Assembly: GCA_020073525.1 (NCBI GenBank)
Contig: JAIQFA010000005.1
Span: forward strand, 58,169 to 122,168
Reading direction: 5' to 3'
DNA: 64,000 nt
Origin: Terriglobia bacterium
GTDB taxonomy: Bacteria; Acidobacteriota; Terriglobia; Terriglobales; Acidobacteriaceae
Both the position numbers and the translations under genes were made by a program. Below, piece after piece: positions 1 through 8,784 of this stretch; positions within the stretch are counted from its first letter, which is position 1; the number at the start of each line of letters is the position of its first letter. Under the pieces are notes generated by a model. It saw nothing but the letters and a program-made list of their open reading frames with translations, did not search any database and was not told where the DNA came from.

Positions 1-21
1 AAAGTATCCGACGTACAGTAA
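1..21 (+). CDS. C-terminal end of a tandem paralogue of the next gene (partial)
   Basis: The first seven codons of the window read K-V-S-D-V-Q-stop. These are the same six residues, followed by a stop, that end the secreted protein at 48-842, and the nucleotide sequence around them is also nearly the same (two synonymous changes before the stop). The simplest reading is that an upstream copy of that gene ends here and that the two copies lie in tandem about 26 bp apart. Only the tail is visible, so nothing more can be said about this copy. Confidence 0.6.
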   Translation, partial: KVSDVQ

Positions 22-47
22 GTGAGACTGGCGGGGGAGCGGTCGAA

Positions 48-842
48 ATGCGGCAAAGGCTCGGTGTCAAAACCTGTGTATTCGCTCTCGTCGCTTGCGT
101 GATCTGTCTTCGCCCGGAATTGACCGGCCAGAATGCTCCCTCGCTGCAAGAGCAACTCAAGGCCCAGTACAAGCTGGTCCGGATGGGCGCGGACGGCAAT
201 GGCCTGACCGTAGTCGATCCGGGAACTGTGCTTGATATCCAGAAGGGCGGCCTCCTGGGGGTGGCTCCGCAGATTACAATTTTCTGCCCCGCCAAGTTTC
301 AGGATGGCGATCTCAAGACTCCGAACGGTTTTTGTGCGGCGATGGTGAAGCAGAACTCTCGCTTCCTGCAGGTGGGGGAAAAGGTTTACCCCACTAAAAT
401 CGACGTTAACTTGGACAAAGACAAAGTGTCATTCCAGGTCGTCGAGTGCGATTCCTGCAACGGCGTGCAGCAGCCCTCGTTTTTCAAGTCCGAAGTTGTT
501 TTCCAGTTTGCCAAGGGAGCATTGCGAACGACCAGCGTTTCCCAGGTCGAAGACACGATTGGACAGGTGCTGGCCATCGACTCTGGCGGTGATTCCCAAC
601 AGGGGAACGGCCAGGGAGCACAGAATCAGGACTCCGGTCAGAGTGGAGGCGGTGGAGCACACGGCCAGCAACAAGGGCCTCCGCCCGAGCCGCAGCAAAT
701 TGAAAAAGGACAAACTCCCGAGCAAGTGAAAGTCGCGCTCGGTAATCCGGAGAAGATTGTCAATCTTGGTGTCAAGCAGATTTATGTTTACAAGGATCTC
801 AAGGTTACATTTCTGAACGGAAAAGTATCGGACGTGCAGTGA
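48..842 (+). CDS. Secreted hypothetical protein with Gln/Gly-rich linker and BamE-like C-terminal motif
   Basis: The 264-residue protein begins with a Sec-type signal peptide (basic MRQR, hydrophobic core to about residue 27), so it is likely exported. Residues 30-175 form a soluble domain with four cysteines (FCPAKF, GFCAAM, ECDSC). A low-complexity Gln/Gly/Ser linker (about 180-220) leads to a C-terminal 45-residue segment with GQTPEQV, LGNPEKI, IYVYKDLKVTF and NGKVSDVQ. That spacing resembles the SmpA/BamE-type pattern (G-x-T-x-x-x-V then LG-x-P), but I would not assign the family on this alone. The function is unknown. A copy of its last codons just upstream implies tandem duplication. 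Confidence 0.85.
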   Translation: MRQRLGVKTCVFALVACVICLRPELTGQNAPSLQEQLKAQYKLVRMGADGNGLTVVDPGTVLDIQKGGLLGVAPQITIFCPAKFQDGDLKTPNGFCAAMVKQNSRFLQVGEKVYPTKIDVNLDKDKVSFQVVECDSCNGVQQPSFFKSEVVFQFAKGALRTTSVSQVEDTIGQVLAIDSGGDSQQGNGQGAQNQDSGQSGGGGAHGQQQGPPPEPQQIEKGQTPEQVKVALGNPEKIVNLGVKQIYVYKDLKVTFLNGKVSDVQ

Positions 843-870
843 GCGGAAGTTCCGCTAGACGCTGAATGTA

Positions 871-1090
871 ACTGTCATCCTGAGCGTAGTGACTCCTTCG
901 CGAAGCGAAGGAGTTGCGGAGTCGAAGGACCCCTACTCCCGCAAACGCCCTTGCGAACTCTCGAGTCCCACCATGCTGCCGATTAACCCGCAGGATACCC
1001 TGAATTGCCATTTGCGAGATAGGGAACGTAGTGGTCCTTCGACTGTGTCGTCGTTAGCTTCGCGAACGACAACTTCGCTCAGGATGACAA
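871..1090. repeat. Inverted pair of TCATCCTGAGCG-type interspersed repeats
   Basis: The gap between the first gene and arginase opens with GTCATCCTGAGCG (about 873) and closes with CGCTCAGGATGAC (1077-1089). Between them are CTTCGCGAAGCGAAG-like palindromes and GTCGAAGGACC / GGTCCTTCGAC in opposite orientation. I see no gene here. The same TGAGCGAAGTCGAAGG core recurs near 17925-17955, so it is a dispersed family rather than a local accident. Confidence 0.75.
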
Positions 1091-1114
1091 GATCTAAAAA
1101 GTATTGGTAGGGCG

Positions 1115-2059
1115 CTAGAGTATTTTCTTCCCAAACGCCGAGAGCGCCAGTTCGACGGCTAAGTCGGCGGTCTGGTTGTGTTCGTCGATAACCGGATTTA
1201 CTTCCACGATTTCGAAGCTCGTCATGCGCCCATGGTCGGAAATGATTTCCATGGCGAGATGAGCTTCGCGATACGTCGCCCCGCCCCAGACGGGAGTGCC
1301 CACTCCGGGCGCGTCTTCGGGATCGATCCAGTCCATGTCGAGCGAGACGTGATAGCCGGCAGTGCCGCGTCCGGCCATGCGGAGCGCTTCCTCCATAACC
1401 GCGCGCATGCCGCGTTCGTCGATGTCGCGCATGGTAAAGACCTCGACCCCGGATTTGCGGATGTTTTCCTTTTCAAAGCTATCAACGTCGCGGATACCGA
1501 CCAGCACACAATTCTCCGGCTCGACTTTGGGCGAGAAGTCGTAGATCCTGCCAAGCTCGAAGGGCGGAAGGCCCATGATCGAGGCGAGCGGCATGCCGTG
1601 GACGTTGCCGCTGGGAGAAGAGTCGGGCGTGTTCATGTCGGTGTGCGCGTCGATCCAGAGCAGGCCGATCTTCTGATTCTTGCGGCGGTAGAACTCGGCG
1701 ACTCCCGACACTGTACCGGCGGCTACAGAATGATCGCCGCCGAGAACCAGAGGAACCTTGCCGGCTTCGAGCGTCTTCAATACCAGGTCGGCGCTCTTGG
1801 TGCAGGTGGCCGTGATTTCCTTGAGATATTTGGAGTTCGCTGCGCCTTCTTTCTTCTGCTCGGGGATGGCGACGGTGATGTTGCCGGCGTCCTCGACAAT
1901 GTGACCGATCGCTTCGAGGCGCGCCTCGAGTCCGGCAACACGAACGGCGGAAGGACCCATGTCAACGCCGCGGCGGGATTGCCCCAGGTCAAGAGGAACG
2001 CCGATCACGCGGATCTGGCGCGGAGTGATGTTGCTGAATGTCGTGCTTCGTAGTGGCAT
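1115..2059 (-). CDS. rocF: Arginase (ureohydrolase superfamily)
   Basis: This is a cytosolic binuclear-manganese enzyme converting L-arginine to ornithine and urea. Diagnostic metal-ligand motifs are present in family order: GGDHS, DAHTDMNTP followed by SGNVHG, and SLDMDWIDP, then EVNPVID near the C-terminus. The SGN-x-HG loop favours arginase over agmatinase. The ATG at 2059 is preferred because AGGAAG lies just before it; an in-frame upstream start at 2113 would translate a dispersed CTCTGCGG-type repeat and overlap the neighbouring gene. Length from this start is 314 residues, typical for the family. No urease or ornithine-using gene is in the window. Agmatinase or formiminoglutamase is a less likely alternative. 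Confidence 0.9.
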   Translation of the reverse strand: MPLRSTTFSNITPRQIRVIGVPLDLGQSRRGVDMGPSAVRVAGLEARLEAIGHIVEDAGNITVAIPEQKKEGAANSKYLKEITATCTKSADLVLKTLEAGKVPLVLGGDHSVAAGTVSGVAEFYRRKNQKIGLLWIDAHTDMNTPDSSPSGNVHGMPLASIMGLPPFELGRIYDFSPKVEPENCVLVGIRDVDSFEKENIRKSGVEVFTMRDIDERGMRAVMEEALRMAGRGTAGYHVSLDMDWIDPEDAPGVGTPVWGGATYREAHLAMEIISDHGRMTSFEIVEVNPVIDEHNQTADLAVELALSAFGKKIL

Positions 2060-2066
2060 ACGCTTC

Positions 2067-2504
2067 CTATTTAACCGCAGAGATCGCAGAGTGCGCAGAG
2101 GAAGGAAAGTCATTCACTAGTCTGCGAATTCCGTGCTTCAGCATTGTGCAGTGGAAGTTAAGAAGCAGCCCTACCCGACAGTCGGCGAGCTTCAGGTAGG
2201 AGAGCAATTGGGCATCGTGCACTGAATTCAACTTCTCAACAGCCTTGATTTCGACGATCACGCAGTCAGCCACCACTAAATGCAATCGATAGCCACAATC
2301 AAGTTTCACGGACTTGTATGTGATCGGAAGGGGCTTCTGCTGTTCGACATGCAAACCGCGCTCGCGAAGTTCAAAAACAAGACAGGCTTCGTAGGCCGAT
2401 TCCAGCAACCCCGGACCCAGCGCGCGATGAACCTCCATCGCCGCGCCGATGATCTGCTCGGTGATCGCGTTCAGCTGATCTGCTTGAACCGCCACGGTAC
2501 TCAT
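2067..2504 (-). CDS. GxxExxY-family protein (PD-(D/E)xK nuclease-like fold)
   Basis: The sequence carries the family signature: an N-terminal helix (ITEQIIGAAMEVHRALGPGLLESAYEA region, with the G-x-x-E-x-x-Y core GLLESAY), then DCGYRLHLVV and VIVEIKAVEKL, in which E-x-K resembles the catalytic strand of PD-(D/E)xK nucleases. These small proteins are widespread and their cellular role is not established. The last about ten residues and the stop codon are supplied by a TTAACCGCAGAG-type repeat, so the ancestral C-terminus may have been different. It lies 7 bp upstream of the arginase start on the same strand. Confidence 0.85.
   Translation of the reverse strand: MSTVAVQADQLNAITEQIIGAAMEVHRALGPGLLESAYEACLVFELRERGLHVEQQKPLPITYKSVKLDCGYRLHLVVADCVIVEIKAVEKLNSVHDAQLLSYLKLADCRVGLLLNFHCTMLKHGIRRLVNDFPSSAHSAISAVK
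2071..2106. repeat. TTAACCGCAGAG-type interspersed repeat
   Basis: This is one copy of a family built from AACCGCAGAG / GCGCAGAG units. The same words occur, in either orientation, at 2512-2544, 3901-4063, 6678-6746, 13188-13311, 25725-25762 and 32045-32090, almost always between genes. This copy has become the 3' end of the GxxExxY gene. Confidence 0.75.
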
Positions 2505-2561
2505 GCAATTGCTTCTCCGCGAACTCAGCGACCTCTGCGGTCAAATGCCCACGCAGCAGTG

Positions 2562-3887
2562 CTACGGATAGAGTCGATGCAACATGCGCGGGAAGGGGAT
2601 CGTCTCGCGCACGTGCTCTAAGCCGCAGATCCAAGCTACGGCTCGTTCGATGCCCATGCCGAAGCCGGAGTGCGGGACGCTGCCGTACTTGCGGAGATCA
2701 AGATACCACTTGAATGCTTCCTCGGGCAGGTTGTGCTCGTGAATACGTTGCAGAAGCAAGTCGTGGGAGGCCATGCGCTGCGAGCCGCCGATGATTTCGC
2801 CATAGCCTTCGGGAGCCAACACATCCACGCAAAGCGCTAGTTCGGGGCGCTGCGGGTCGGGCTCCATGTAGAACGCCTTCACGCTGGCCGGGTAGCGATG
2901 CACCATCACAGGGCGGTCATAGAGCGAGGACAGATAGGTTTCGTCGGGCGAGCCGAGGTCTCCGCCCCACTCGAATTTATTTTCGAGCTTGCCCTGCGCG
3001 TGGCCTTCCTGCAACTTCGTGACAGCTTCGTCGTAAGTGATGCGCGGGAAAGGCGCATCGATTTTCTCAAGCTTCGTGAGGTCGCGGCCGATGGTTGCGA
3101 GGTCGGGACGGCGACGCTCCAAACATCGTTTCACCAGAAAAGTGAGCAGGCCTTCGGCGAGTTCCATCAAGTCGTCGAGCGTGCCGTAGGCGACTTCCGG
3201 TTCGACCATCCAAAACTCGGTGAGATGGCGGCGGGTCTTGGATTTTTCCGCGCGGAAGGTTGGACCGAACGAATAGACCTTGCCGAGCGCCATGGCGGTC
3301 GCTTCAATGTAGAGCTGGCCCGACTGCGTGAGGTACGCCTGCTCTTCGAAGTAGTCCACGGAGAAGAGCGTGGAGGTTCCTTCGCAGGCGGCAGGCGTGA
3401 GGATGGGCGGGTCGGTGAGGGTGAATCCATTGCTGTCGAAAAAATCGCGAGCGGCGCGAATGATTTCTGCGCGCACACGCAGGATCGAGGCCTGTCGCTG
3501 AGACCGCAGCCAGAGATGGCGGTGCTCCATCAAGAAGTCAACACCGTGCTCCTTGGGCGTGATGGGATAGGGATCGGCTTCCGGGACGCGCTGCAAGACT
3601 TGAACGTTCGAGACGTCGAGTTCATAGCCGCCGGGAGCGCGCTTGTCGGCGCGAACTTTCCCTTCGACGATGACGCTCGATTCCTGGGTGAGACCCTTGA
3701 TGGCGTCGAAGACTTCGGGTGCCACGGCATTCTTCGGGACTACGCCCTGAATGACGCCGCTTCCGTCGCGAAATTGCGGGAACAAGAGCTTGCCGCTTTC
3801 GCGCAGGTTATAGAGCCATCCTCGAATGGTGACGGACTGGCCTTCGTGCTTGCCAATTTCTGCAATCGTGCTTACCGGTGTGGACAT
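2562..3887 (-). CDS. asnS: Asparaginyl-tRNA synthetase
   Basis: This class IIb synthetase charges tRNA-Asn. The 441-residue protein has an N-terminal OB-fold anticodon-binding domain (about 15-110, [14 protein letters not shown] then FRDGSG), motif 2 ([21 protein letters not shown] region) and motif 3 ([12 protein letters not shown]). The segment [13 protein letters not shown] after the catalytic-domain entry is typical of AsnRS rather than AspRS, and the bacterial-AspRS insertion domain is absent. The GTCGACAT-proximal ATG at 3887 gives a full-length protein. Repeat copies lie on both sides (2512-2544, 3901-4063), so it may be transcribed alone. Confidence 0.93.
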   Translation of the reverse strand: MSTPVSTIAEIGKHEGQSVTIRGWLYNLRESGKLLFPQFRDGSGVIQGVVPKNAVAPEVFDAIKGLTQESSVIVEGKVRADKRAPGGYELDVSNVQVLQRVPEADPYPITPKEHGVDFLMEHRHLWLRSQRQASILRVRAEIIRAARDFFDSNGFTLTDPPILTPAACEGTSTLFSVDYFEEQAYLTQSGQLYIEATAMALGKVYSFGPTFRAEKSKTRRHLTEFWMVEPEVAYGTLDDLMELAEGLLTFLVKRCLERRRPDLATIGRDLTKLEKIDAPFPRITYDEAVTKLQEGHAQGKLENKFEWGGDLGSPDETYLSSLYDRPVMVHRYPASVKAFYMEPDPQRPELALCVDVLAPEGYGEIIGGSQRMASHDLLLQRIHEHNLPEEAFKWYLDLRKYGSVPHSGFGMGIERAVAWICGLEHVRETIPFPRMLHRLYP

Positions 3888-3900
3888 AGATCAAAACCTT

Positions 3901-4063
3901 TAACCGCAGAGAGCGCTGAGTTCGCAGAGAGAAATAAGCTTAGAACCCTGTTCCCGCGATGACTTGAAACAGTTCGGATTAAACCTTTTCACCACAGGGG
4001 GCATAGAGGAACACAGAGGAAACCCGGCTACTCAAGAATCTCTGCGCACTCTGCGGTTGAATT
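3901..4063. repeat. Cluster of three AACCGCAGAG / CACCACAGGGGGCA / CTCTGCGGTT repeats
   Basis: Between asnS and the TIM-barrel gene are AACCGCAGAGAGCGCTGAG (3902), CACCACAGGGGGCATAGAGG (3989) and, in opposite orientation, TCTCTGCGCACTCTGCGG (4040). The first and third could form a long-range stem. No coding potential was recognised. Confidence 0.7.
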
Positions 4064-4064
4064 C

Positions 4065-4886
4065 CTACGAATCTTCCAACTTTGTGAAGGTTGCGCCGAT
4101 TTCATCACTGGGGTTTTTCTTTTCTTCGCCGTCGATTTCCAGCAACAGGGGCGGCTTTTGCGGTGCGGTGCGCAACAATTCCATGGTCTGCTTCCAGTCG
4201 ATCGATCCGTTGCCCGGCCACAGGTGCGAGTCTTTGTCTTTATTATTGTCGTGAACGTGGGTCGAGCAGATGTGGTTCTTCAGAGTGGCAAAGCCTTCCG
4301 GGATGCCTTCCATCATGTGCGCATGACCGCAATCGAAGCAGACGCCGATGTCGTCGAAGTGCATGGTCTTGATGAACTCGACCAGCCGATCAGGCGTGGA
4401 GAGTTCGTTGGGAATATTTTCAACGAGCACTCTCACGCCGAGTGGCTTGGCGAACGCACGCAGGTGCTCTACAGAGGTCATCGCCGCTTCGAATTTCTTT
4501 TCATCGAAGGCGTCGTTGGGATTGCCAATATGCTGCACCAGAAAGCGAAACGGGATGTGCTCGGCGATTTCAAGGGCGCGCTTAATCTCGTCCATGGCAT
4601 CGATGCGGCCGGCGCGATCGGTGGAGGCGATGTTGACGGGCGGCGAACCGGTGCGTCCCCACTCGTAGTCGGAGTACAAAGGCGCATGCACCGAGTTGAG
4701 CGGAATACCGGTGGACTTGAACCAGTCGGCAATTTCGCGGACGTGCTGCTTGCGGTTGGCGTAGTCGAAATGCTGGCGGGCGGCGAAAATTTCGATCGCC
4801 TGGGCCCCCGCCTTCACGAGCTCGTCGAGCAAGCCCGGATGGAGCCGTTCCTTCACATAGACGTATGTGGATACCGCCCTCTGCAT
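4065..4886 (-). CDS. Sugar phosphate isomerase/epimerase-like TIM-barrel protein
   Basis: This 273-residue protein has the AP-endonuclease-2/xylose-isomerase-like barrel pattern: AGAQAIEIFAAR, NSVHAPLYSDY, LVQHIGNPND, VLVENIPNE, GVCFDCGHAHMMEG, CSTHVHDNNKDKDSHLWPGNGSIDW and LLLEIDGEE. The conserved E, D/H, H and E at strand ends (VEN, DCGHAH, HVHDN, LEID) are the usual divalent-metal ligands. Its substrate cannot be read from sequence; sugar or inositol isomerisation/epimerisation is typical of the family. Its ATG overlaps the stop of the upstream transpeptidase gene (TGATG), so the two are likely translationally coupled. Confidence 0.85.
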   Translation of the reverse strand: MQRAVSTYVYVKERLHPGLLDELVKAGAQAIEIFAARQHFDYANRKQHVREIADWFKSTGIPLNSVHAPLYSDYEWGRTGSPPVNIASTDRAGRIDAMDEIKRALEIAEHIPFRFLVQHIGNPNDAFDEKKFEAAMTSVEHLRAFAKPLGVRVLVENIPNELSTPDRLVEFIKTMHFDDIGVCFDCGHAHMMEGIPEGFATLKNHICSTHVHDNNKDKDSHLWPGNGSIDWKQTMELLRTAPQKPPLLLEIDGEEKKNPSDEIGATFTKLEDS

Positions 4887-6622
4887 CAGTAACCTACCGC
4901 CTTCCCATTGTTGCGTCCGTCGCTGCCGGCTAATCGTTCGCCGGTCTTGGGGTCAACCATGATGCACTCGCCGTCTCCCCAGAAATGCTCGACCTTCAGC
5001 TTATGTCCTTTAGATCGCAGAACATTCATTGTATCGGGAGAGAGGCTGTCTTCGACGAGAATTCCGTCGGGGAGCCACTGGTTGTGAAACCGGGGCGCGT
5101 TGACGGCTTCCTGAATGTCGAGCGAAAAATCGACGACTCCGATGAGCACGTTAGCGACAGTGGTGATGATGGTCGGGCCGCCCGGAGAGCCGAGAACCAG
5201 AAAAAGCTTGCCGTCTTTGAGGACGATGGTTGGTGTCATGGCCGAGAGCGGGCGCTTTCCTGGGCCGATGGCGTTCGCCGGGCCTTGAATCAGCCCGTAG
5301 GTATTGGGGACACCTTGCTTGGCGGCAAAATCGTCCATCTCATCGTTGAGCAGGAAGCCGAGCCCTTCGGCGGTAACGCGCGAGCCGAAGGAGTCGTTGA
5401 GCGTGGTGGTTACAGAAACGGCGTTGCCTTCGGCATCGACGACGGAATAGTGCGTGGTGTTTTCCGGCTCGCGGATGGCGGCGATGCGCGACTGGGCGAC
5501 GCGCTCCAGTTCAGCGAAGGCCGGGCGCTTTAGATCTTTACTGGGGCTGGCATGGTTGAGTTGGATGGAGCCACGCCAAGCCTCGGCATACTTCTTGTCG
5601 ATGAGCTGCGCGACGGGAACTTTGGCAAAGTCGGGATCGCCCATGAAATCGGCACGATCGTAAAAGGTGCGGCGAAATGCTTCGGCTTCGAGATGGATGG
5701 CGTCGGCGGAACGGTTGCCGAATTTCGCAAGGTCAAAGCCTTCAAGAATATTGAGAATTTCGACCAGTGCGACCCCGCCGGAGGATGGCGGCGGAGCGCT
5801 GATGATGTCGTAGCCGCGATAGGAGCCGCGAATCGGCTCGCGCTCTTTCACTTCATAGGCGGCGAGATCGGCCGTGGTGACCAGGCCTCCGCCCTTGTGG
5901 ATGGCCACGGCCAGTTCGCGGGCCATCGCTCCGTGGTAGAACTCGTCGGGATCTTTGGCGAGGCGTTCCAGGGTGTGGGCGAGTTCGGGTTGCTTGAATA
6001 GTTCGCCGGGCTGGTAGTAGTTCCCGTTGCGCTGAAAAATCCGTTTGGATTCGGGAAACTCTGCGAGGTACTCATCTTTTTTCAGATCTTGCGTGTCTTC
6101 GTAAGCCAGCGGGAAGCCATCGCGGGCGAGCTTGATGGCGGGAGCCATTACTTTTTCGATCGAAAGCTTGCCGTATTGTTTTTCTGCATAGACCAAGCCG
6201 GCCACGGAGCCGGGGACACCCACGGACCTGTATCCGACAACGCTGGAGTCTTTGTTGTCCTCTGGGAGGACGTTACCCTGTGCGTCCAGATACATGTTTT
6301 CGGTGGCAGCCGCGGGCGCTTTTTCGCGGAAGTCAAGGAAGTGAGTTTTGCCGTTGGCGCTGCGGAGAAGAAGGAAGCCGCCTCCGCCGAGATTTCCGGC
6401 TTGAGGATGAACGACGGCGAGCGCGAATCCGGTAGCCACGGCGGCATCGACTGCATTGCCTCCGGAACGCAACATGTCGATTCCAGCACGAGAAGCGAGT
6501 TCGTGAACGCTGGTCACGATGGCGTGCGGAGCATGCGTTGGGCGAAGGGACGCGGCGGTGCTGGTGACAGCGAGCAGAACGCACAGGCTGCAGAGGATTA
6601 GAAGATTACGTTGAATGCGCAT
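4886..6622 (-). CDS. ggt: Gamma-glutamyltranspeptidase precursor
   Basis: This periplasmic Ntn-hydrolase cleaves or transfers the gamma-glutamyl group of glutathione and related amides, after self-processing into two subunits. Visible: signal peptide (MRIQRNLLILCSL to about residue 24), GNAVDAAVAT and HPQAGNLGGGGF in the large subunit, the autoprocessing site NTTHYSVVD (nucleophile Thr about 389 from this start), TTTLNDSFGS, LLNDEMDDF and GSPGGPTII. The ATG at 6622 is chosen because it starts the signal peptide; an in-frame start at 6748 only adds repeat-derived residues. About 578 residues, normal for the family. The downstream TIM-barrel gene overlaps its stop by one base. Confidence 0.93.
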   Translation of the reverse strand: MRIQRNLLILCSLCVLLAVTSTAASLRPTHAPHAIVTSVHELASRAGIDMLRSGGNAVDAAVATGFALAVVHPQAGNLGGGGFLLLRSANGKTHFLDFREKAPAAATENMYLDAQGNVLPEDNKDSSVVGYRSVGVPGSVAGLVYAEKQYGKLSIEKVMAPAIKLARDGFPLAYEDTQDLKKDEYLAEFPESKRIFQRNGNYYQPGELFKQPELAHTLERLAKDPDEFYHGAMARELAVAIHKGGGLVTTADLAAYEVKEREPIRGSYRGYDIISAPPPSSGGVALVEILNILEGFDLAKFGNRSADAIHLEAEAFRRTFYDRADFMGDPDFAKVPVAQLIDKKYAEAWRGSIQLNHASPSKDLKRPAFAELERVAQSRIAAIREPENTTHYSVVDAEGNAVSVTTTLNDSFGSRVTAEGLGFLLNDEMDDFAAKQGVPNTYGLIQGPANAIGPGKRPLSAMTPTIVLKDGKLFLVLGSPGGPTIITTVANVLIGVVDFSLDIQEAVNAPRFHNQWLPDGILVEDSLSPDTMNVLRSKGHKLKVEHFWGDGECIMVDPKTGERLAGSDGRNNGKAVGY

Positions 6623-6677
6623 GAATTGGGCGAAGTACGAGGCTAGCTGAGCAGGTTGCGGAGAGTCAAACCCTTCG

Positions 6678-6746
6678 CCGCCGAGATGCGGAGAACGCCG
6701 AGAAAGGCTTAACCACAGAGGGCACAGAGGGGCACAGGGAAAACCC
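6678..6746. repeat. GCGGAGAACGCCGAG / AACCACAGAGGGCACAGAGG repeat
   Basis: A copy of the AACCGCAGAG family together with the related AACCACAGAGGGCACAGAGGGG unit fills the gap upstream of ggt. In-frame translation through it would add a spurious N-terminus to the transpeptidase. Confidence 0.65.
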
Positions 6747-6749
6747 ACT

Positions 6750-7121
6750 TTACTTTTGACGACGCTTGCTTGGCGCTCGCTTGCGTGCGGCCTTCTTTGA
6801 CGCTTTCGCTACAACCAGGTCATAGGACTGGCGAATCAGGGATTCGAGCTCGTTGGCGGGTACGACGTTAGGGGTCACGAGCGTTATCCATTTGTAGCGT
6901 CCGACGTAGGGCGCAATAGAGACGCCTTCGATTTCGAGCAGTTCGTGGAATGTTTCCGGCGCGCATTTCAGAGTGATGCGCGGGAACCGGCCGTCCGAGA
7001 GAACCATGCCGGTGAAGATTTTGCCGCGAACCTTGAAGCAGAGGTCATCTTCCCACGGCATGTCCTCGATCGCCTCGGGGAAGGAGAGACAGAGTTTGCG
7101 GACCCATTCAACGTCAGGCAT
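6750..7121 (-). CDS. MmcQ/YjbR family protein
   Basis: The 123-residue protein shows the YjbR pattern: LCLSFPEAIEDMPWED near the N-terminus, CFKVRGKIF, ITLKCAPETFHELL, VSIAPYVGRYKWITL and a final helix (ELESLIRQSYDLVVAKASKKA). Family members adopt a CyaY-like fold with a proposed nucleic-acid-binding role that is not firmly established. The last 20 residues are Lys/Arg-rich, which would suit DNA or RNA contact. It begins 9 bp after the amidohydrolase gene on the same strand, suggesting cotranscription without an evident functional link. Confidence 0.85.
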   Translation of the reverse strand: MPDVEWVRKLCLSFPEAIEDMPWEDDLCFKVRGKIFTGMVLSDGRFPRITLKCAPETFHELLEIEGVSIAPYVGRYKWITLVTPNVVPANELESLIRQSYDLVVAKASKKAARKRAPSKRRQK

Positions 7122-7130
7122 GAAGAGATT

Positions 7131-8399
7131 TTATTCCTGCTTGTAGATACGCCCTTCCTTCATTACGAAATTTACTTTTTCGAGCACGCGGATGTCTTGC
7201 AGCGGGTCGCCTTTGACGGCGACGATGTCGGCGTATTTGCCCGGCTTGAAAGAGCCAATTTTCGACGAAACGCCGATGAGGTCTGCGGCATTGACCGTGG
7301 CAGCCTGTATCGCGTGCATTGGAGTCATGCCGCCCTGCACCATCAATCCGAATTCACGGCCGTTCGTGCCGAACGGACAGACGCTGATATCGGTGCCGAA
7401 AGCGATCTTTACGCCCGCCGCCACGGCCTTGCGGAAATTTTCGCGCTGCTCCTTGGCGACCAGTTGGGCATGCTCGATGAAATCCGGAGGCTCGTGGGCA
7501 TCTAGTATGCAGTCGTCGACTTCGAGGGTGGGCACCAGGTATGTGCCGTGCGCTTTCATCATTTGGCGGGCTTCATCATCCGCCAAGCTTCCGTGCTCAA
7601 TCGAGGCAACCCCAGCGCGGACAGCGTTCTTGATGCCTTCCGCGCTGTGGGCATGTGCCGCTACACGCAGCCCAAAATGCTGCGCCTCATCGACGGCGGC
7701 GCTTAACTCCTCGGGCGTGAACTCGGTGGACTTCACGTTGCTGTTATGCGTCAGCACCGCCCCAGTCGCCAGTACTTTGATTAAGTCGACTTGTTGGTTG
7801 GCCAGGGCACGGATTCTTTGCCGAACCTCCCACGGGCTGTTAACTTCGCCGAAATGCAGATCCCAGGGAAGGCTGAGGCCGGGATCAAAACCGGTAATCG
7901 CGCCGGCGCCCCCGGTGATCGTGATGTAGGCGCCCGCCACGTACATACGCGGGCCCACCACATCGCCGCGATTGATCGCATCGCGCAGAGCCACATCCAC
8001 CAGCGCGCGATACGTCCCCACGTCGCGGACCGTGGTGAATCCCGCGAGCAGGACAGTCTTTGCGTTCGGGATCGAGGCGAAGGCATCGATGGCTGCGGTC
8101 TTGCGCAACTCCGAAAGCGGGTCCGAATCGGTATAGCTGTCGGTGAGGTGCGTGTGGCAATCGATTAGCCCGGGCAGTACAGTCATGCCGGAAAGATCAA
8201 GCACGCTGGCACCGGCGGGAATGCTGAGGTTCGCACCGACTGCGTCAATCCTTCCGTCCTTCACCAGGATGATCTGGTTGTTGAGCACGGTCCCGGCTTC
8301 GGTGTCGATCAGCCTTCCGGCTTTGATGGCGGTGATCTGGGCGTGCAGCAATGTACCGCAGAGAAGGAGAGTTGCAATCATTCCGAAACGCTTAAGCAT
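7131..8399 (-). CDS. Secreted amidohydrolase (imidazolonepropionase/prolidase-like)
   Basis: The 422-residue protein starts with a signal peptide (MLKRFGMIATLLLCGTLLHA), so it acts outside the cytoplasm. The amidohydrolase metal-site residues are in order: DCHTHL, the Lys in VDLIKVLATG (likely carboxylated), AAHAHS, SIEHGS and FGTDISV. The C-terminal beta-sandwich closes with GSFKPGKYADIVAVKGDPL. Secreted members of this subfamily hydrolyse dipeptides or N-acyl amino acids; the substrate here is unknown. It heads a likely two-gene unit with the YjbR gene downstream. Confidence 0.88.
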   Translation of the reverse strand: MLKRFGMIATLLLCGTLLHAQITAIKAGRLIDTEAGTVLNNQIILVKDGRIDAVGANLSIPAGASVLDLSGMTVLPGLIDCHTHLTDSYTDSDPLSELRKTAAIDAFASIPNAKTVLLAGFTTVRDVGTYRALVDVALRDAINRGDVVGPRMYVAGAYITITGGAGAITGFDPGLSLPWDLHFGEVNSPWEVRQRIRALANQQVDLIKVLATGAVLTHNSNVKSTEFTPEELSAAVDEAQHFGLRVAAHAHSAEGIKNAVRAGVASIEHGSLADDEARQMMKAHGTYLVPTLEVDDCILDAHEPPDFIEHAQLVAKEQRENFRKAVAAGVKIAFGTDISVCPFGTNGREFGLMVQGGMTPMHAIQAATVNAADLIGVSSKIGSFKPGKYADIVAVKGDPLQDIRVLEKVNFVMKEGRIYKQE

Positions 8400-8784
8400 G
8401 GTGTGAGGGCCCCGTGGTTGATAGGCGGGTTATTGTACCAAGCCAGCTCCAAGAAAATGCGCAGCGCCCCCAGACGAAAGCGAGCCCAACGTTTTCAGCT
8501 CTGGGTTCGGCTGTTTGATCAGGCTGCAAGATCGACAGACTTCAAACAAATATTCACTGACTCGTGCCTCACTCGCGACCGAGGGCGTTCCAAAATGGTA
8601 CGGATCGAATCACTAAAGTTTGGAGAACCCTCGCTCATCACAGATTTCCCAGTTGCCTGAGGACAGCATGGAAGTGGGCAGTTCTGTATGAGAACGTGGC
8701 CGTTCCCGCAAGACAGAATACGAATTCATCAATAGTTTCTGGTCACGTCGACGAACCCCCAAATAAAAACTTGAGGAGCATACG
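8400..8784. other. Divergent intergenic region, no gene recognised
   Basis: This 385-bp gap separates the minus-strand amidohydrolase from the plus-strand Ig-repeat lipoprotein and must hold the promoters of both. I found no tRNA, no convincing hairpin and no matched -35/-10 pair. GAGGA just before 8785 is the ribosome-binding site of the lipoprotein gene. Confidence 0.5.

Noticed and set aside
1178-2053. 291-codon open frame opposite arginase
   Set aside because: The minus strand carries all arginase metal-site motifs in order.
2898-3962. 354-codon open frame opposite asnS
   Set aside because: asnS has class II motifs 2 and 3 on the minus strand; this frame runs into an intergenic repeat at its end.
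6623-6748. N-terminal extension of gamma-glutamyltranspeptidase
   Set aside because: It translates a dispersed repeat and would bury the signal peptide.
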